From an uncultured Porphyromonadaceae bacterium (GTDB lineage: Bacteria > Bacteroidota > Bacteroidia > Bacteroidales > Muribaculaceae), in contig CABPYL010000032.1 in assembly GCA_902461565.1 (NCBI GenBank), positions 1-35,093 on the forward strand: a DNA stretch of 35,093 nt. The letters are read 5' to 3'. Numbering within the stretch: the first letter of the stretch is position 1; every line of letters begins with the position of its first letter. The position numbers were made by a program, and so were the translations under genes. Positions 32,770-35,093 of this stretch are shown here, piece after piece. The notes under the pieces are model-generated. The model searched no databases, was not told the origin of the DNA, and saw only the letters and a program-made list of their open reading frames with translations.

Positions 32770-33174
32770 ATGATAAAATTTTTCAAAACTCATCTTCTCC
32801 TATTTGCGATGATAACTGTGTTGCTCGTCCCACAGATGACAAAGGCTTTAAATATTGGTATGACGTACACAGTCAATATGCAGAAACTAAAACGTGAAGA
32901 ACCTAAAAAGGGGGAACTGAATAATCGTGATGGTAATAGAATACCTCCCCGTCCGATTATTTGCACTATCAGTGAAACGGATGGTATTCAGATTGATCTT
33001 TGCAACGATGATATATATGCCTATGAAGTATGGAACGAAACGGCAGAAACATGCTTTGCCTCATATAATGACGAAACAGATTTTGTACAATATATATTCT
33101 CCATACCTGGCACGTACCAAATCAAACTAATTACTGAAGAATACGTCTACACAGGGTGCATTTCTACCTTGTGA
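32770..33174 (+). CDS. Small secreted beta-sandwich protein (DUF3244-like), possible partner or inhibitor of the C10 peptidase
   Basis: This 134-residue protein has a signal peptide (about 1-26, hydrophobic LLLFAMITVLLVP). After a polar linker, the second half reads ICTISETDGIQIDLC, then VWNETAETCFASYNDET, then IPGTYQIKLITEEYVYTGCI. The last part, PG-x-Y-x-I-x-L-x2-E-x-Y-x-Y-x-G, resembles the closing strands of DUF3244-type domains. Small secreted proteins often accompany C10 peptidases; in Bacteroides fragilis some neighbours are Spi-like inhibitors. An inhibitor or chaperone role here is inference. It is the first gene of the operon, 47 bases before the peptidase, and is AT-rich compared with the central window. 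Confidence 0.65.
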   Translation: MIKFFKTHLLLFAMITVLLVPQMTKALNIGMTYTVNMQKLKREEPKKGELNNRDGNRIPPRPIICTISETDGIQIDLCNDDIYAYEVWNETAETCFASYNDETDFVQYIFSIPGTYQIKLITEEYVYTGCISTL

Positions 33175-33221
33175 AGCTACCTTTCTTCACTACTCCTATT
33201 ATACAAATGTAAATCGATTCT

Positions 33222-34541
33222 ATGAAAGGCATCTCAATTACAAACTTCTTGTCGGCGCTTGCAGCAAGCTGCATTCTGTTTTCATGCGCTGAAACTGTCG
33301 AGGAACCTCAAATTCCAGAAACAGACAGCGAAGTAAGCCCCAAAATACAGCGCATTATCGACCTCGCAAACAGCGAAGCCGAAAGATATTTTCCGTCCAA
33401 ATCGCGCAGCGAGGCAAGAATCGCCAAAGCAAGCGGCATCAGAACTGTATGCGAGAATTCATCGAGGGGAGAAAACGATACATTGATTTATGTTGTAAAT
33501 TACGAAAACAACAACGGCTTTGCCTTGATTTCGGCAGTAGATGCAGACGACCCCGTATTAGCTGTTGTGCCTAACGGAAGTTACGACCCGGCAGTAGGAA
33601 CCGACAATCCCGGCTTTAACATGTTTATGGAAGCGGCAAAATACAACGCGTCCAACGCAGTAATTGATACTACTTTAACGATAATCCCCGGGGGATATCC
33701 AATGACCGACGATGGCAAATATGTAAAACAGGAAGATGAAGTAGAAATACATTTTGGCCCTGTCAAACGAATTGGAGCCCAGCATGTATGGGGACAGACG
33801 GGAATATACGGACAATATTGCCCCGAAGGCATAACAGGATGTGTGCCTATTACAATAGCTTGTATAGCAGCATATCTGCGTTATCGAAACAACCTGAACA
33901 ACAGAATATATTACACTTTCCCAGGCGCTGACGTCCCTTACGAGGATATCGAATGGATAGAAATATTCAGACACCATAGTTCTTTTGCATACCATAGTGA
34001 TGGATCACACATTGAACATGTTTGTTGGGCTGCCGATAAAGATGCCGTTCACAAATCATTAGGACGCATCTGTCGCCAGATAGGCTATGACGGAAATGCT
34101 CAATATTTTAACGGTCATAGCGGATATGTAAATAATGACAGTATCAGTAGATTATTAAGAAAATATTTGCCTGAGTTCGAGGTTACAGAATTTGCTGATT
34201 TCGGCACATTCAGAACTATGAACTGCATCGAGCGAGGCTTGGTTTTAATAACCGCTAATACAAACTATATCCCTTCGTATACACATACTTGGTATACCGA
34301 TGGTTATGAATACAAAAAGATAGCACACAAAACATACATTTCCGATCCTCCATTACCCGATCTGGGCTATATGTGGGTACTGCAAAAAACTACCTATACA
34401 GAAGTCTGCAAAAATTATATGTTCTGGAACTGGAACGGTGAGTATGATGGTTGGTTTTCTGAATCAGTACTCAATCCGAGGAAAGGCACCAATGAAAAAT
34501 ATATTGATGCAAAATATATCGCTGTGATGGAAAAGAAATAG
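33222..34541 (+). CDS. C10-family (streptopain/SpeB-type) cysteine peptidase, lipoprotein
   Basis: The 439-residue protein has a lipoprotein signal with Cys22 (ILFSCAE). A propeptide-like region at about 40-180 has the family NGFALISAVDADDPVLAVVP strand pair. The mature peptidase begins near VWGQTGIYGQYCPEG. The catalytic nucleophile is Cys207 (ITGCVPITIACIAAY), the catalytic base His355 (YTHTWYTDGY), and the supporting Trp/Asn region is FWNWNGEYDGWF (401-412). All match the C10 pattern of GC-VATA, HAW-DGY and NWGW-G. It is expected to be an exported protease activated by propeptide removal. It follows a small secreted protein and is probably controlled by regulator 2. Confidence 0.9.
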   Translation: MKGISITNFLSALAASCILFSCAETVEEPQIPETDSEVSPKIQRIIDLANSEAERYFPSKSRSEARIAKASGIRTVCENSSRGENDTLIYVVNYENNNGFALISAVDADDPVLAVVPNGSYDPAVGTDNPGFNMFMEAAKYNASNAVIDTTLTIIPGGYPMTDDGKYVKQEDEVEIHFGPVKRIGAQHVWGQTGIYGQYCPEGITGCVPITIACIAAYLRYRNNLNNRIYYTFPGADVPYEDIEWIEIFRHHSSFAYHSDGSHIEHVCWAADKDAVHKSLGRICRQIGYDGNAQYFNGHSGYVNNDSISRLLRKYLPEFEVTEFADFGTFRTMNCIERGLVLITANTNYIPSYTHTWYTDGYEYKKIAHKTYISDPPLPDLGYMWVLQKTTYTEVCKNYMFWNWNGEYDGWFSESVLNPRKGTNEKYIDAKYIAVMEKK

Positions 34542-34921
34542 TTGCATAGATATACTTTGATTTGTGAGCCGCCTGTATGTGTCTACAACCCACACTGCAA
34601 ATTCAAAGTATTGTAATAACCTATTCCCCCCTATTGAAGCTATTCAGGTACCCTTAATATGATGAGAAATTTTGTACTATTAACACGATTTAACTAATGG
34701 GGGGGGGTTGTGAACTAATGTTTAATTTGTGCCATAGCCATATAGTGTTTGACTGTTGCTTTTGACTGCTTTACACCCCGGCGGCAGCTGTTCGATAATC
34801 AGGAATCGTTTTACCGGTCTTGCTAATAGTATATTACATTAGAAGATATGTCATCCAGTCCACGCTTCCTATTACACAATAAAAAGGTCTTAAGGACTGT
34901 AAGACCACAAAAATCATTAAG
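34542..34921. other. 380-base intergenic region upstream of the right CotH-like gene
   Basis: AT-rich and without a credible ORF. It contains a long inverted repeat at 34552-34564/34598-34611 (ATACTTTGATTTG), possibly ending the peptidase transcript, and a run of nine G at 34699-34707. A hairpin GGTCTTA/TAAGACC at 34886-34906 lies 15 bases before the CotH-like start. No AGTGCG- or AGTACG-type operator is visible, unlike the left CotH-like copy, and I found no perfect TAnnTTTG box. Confidence 0.6.
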
Positions 34922-35093
34922 ATGAACCATTTATTACGCACTCTTACATTAGTATTATTATCGGCGGCTGCCGTTACCGGCCGCTCCGCCGAACCGACTT
35001 ACACTATTCCTGTCGTAACGATCAATACCGAGAACGGTGTGCCCGTCGTAGACAAGGAAACCAAAATATCCGCTACAATGGACATTGCGGTGC
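34909..35093. repeat. Terminal inverted repeat, right copy
   Basis: Reverse complement of 1-185 with four mismatches; the last 55 bases are exact. See the left copy for interpretation. Confidence 0.9.
34922..35093 (+). CDS. CotH-like secreted protein, N-terminal fragment (right copy, runs off the window)
   Basis: These are the first 57 codons of a gene that is 168/172 identical to the left copy, in the opposite orientation. Three of the four differences are silent and one changes Phe to Leu in the signal peptide. After the signal peptide the sequence IPVVTINTENGVPVVDKE is the same as on the left. The upstream DNA is unrelated beyond 13 bases, so this copy is probably expressed under different control. 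It follows the C10 peptidase on the same strand after 380 bases. The CotH family assignment is an inference from the short N-terminal motif. Confidence 0.6.
   Translation, partial: MNHLLRTLTLVLLSAAAVTGRSAEPTYTIPVVTINTENGVPVVDKETKISATMDIAV

Noticed and set aside
34552..34611. Insertion-sequence remnant after the C10 peptidase
   Set aside because: Only one imperfect 13-bp inverted repeat is visible, with no transposase fragment; a long hairpin or weak terminator explains it as well.
1..35093. Circular plasmid or phage with terminal redundancy
   Set aside because: The shared ends are inverted, not direct, so joining them does not make a circle, and no replication, capsid or mobilisation genes are present.

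Overview
The window looks like one complete contig from a Bacteroidales (meta)genome, most likely Muribaculaceae or a close relative. The family-level call is an inference. It rests on TAnnTTTG -7 promoter boxes, a PorX-type regulator with several candidate type IX secretion (T9SS) cargo proteins, a TonB-dependent receptor operon with DUF5689-type lipoproteins, a BspA-like leucine-rich protein, and C10 peptidase and CotH-type surface proteins. Coding is dense. I saw no tRNA, rRNA, CRISPR array or transposase.

Layout. 1-172 (-) is the 5' end of a CotH-like secreted protein gene. 302-2005 (-) is membrane-tethered TPR/HTH regulator 1. 2314-7041 (+) encodes a beta-propeller protein and a very large amidase. 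7128-9840 (-) is a porX-tsaE-birA operon. 10099-13428 (+) is a large modular secreted protein. 13532-16571 (-) is an acyl-CoA ligase-hflX operon. 16706-22037 (-) is a long co-directional run: aminotransferase, leucine-rich protein, trmB, a Fur-family regulator, thioredoxin, a VKOR fusion and a 41-residue small ORF. 22193-23596 (-) is a candidate T9SS cargo protein. 23852-23983 holds REP-like palindromes. 23997-30673 (-) is a TonB receptor with two OB-fold lipoproteins. 30874-32571 (-) is regulator 2, a paralogue of regulator 1. It is divergent from a small secreted protein and a C10 (streptopain-type) peptidase (32770-34541, +). A second CotH-like 5' end (34922-35093, +) closes the window.

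The most interesting signal is a regulatory code shared by the two ends. Regulator 1 sits between a perfect 46-bp operator upstream of the left CotH gene and a half-operator upstream of its own gene, both built from AGTGCGAAA repeated every 11 bp. Regulator 2 sits beside an operator of the same geometry with a different core (AGTACGGAA) upstream of the C10 peptidase genes. In all three cases exactly 31 bp separate the operator from a perfect TAnnTTTG box, and none has a recognisable -33 element. This looks like a family of transmembrane activators, each with its own operator dialect, controlling surface or secreted proteins.

The two contig ends are inverted copies of the same gene start (168/172 identical). 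The outermost 55 bases are exactly identical, which suggests the assembly broke at a multicopy CotH-type gene.
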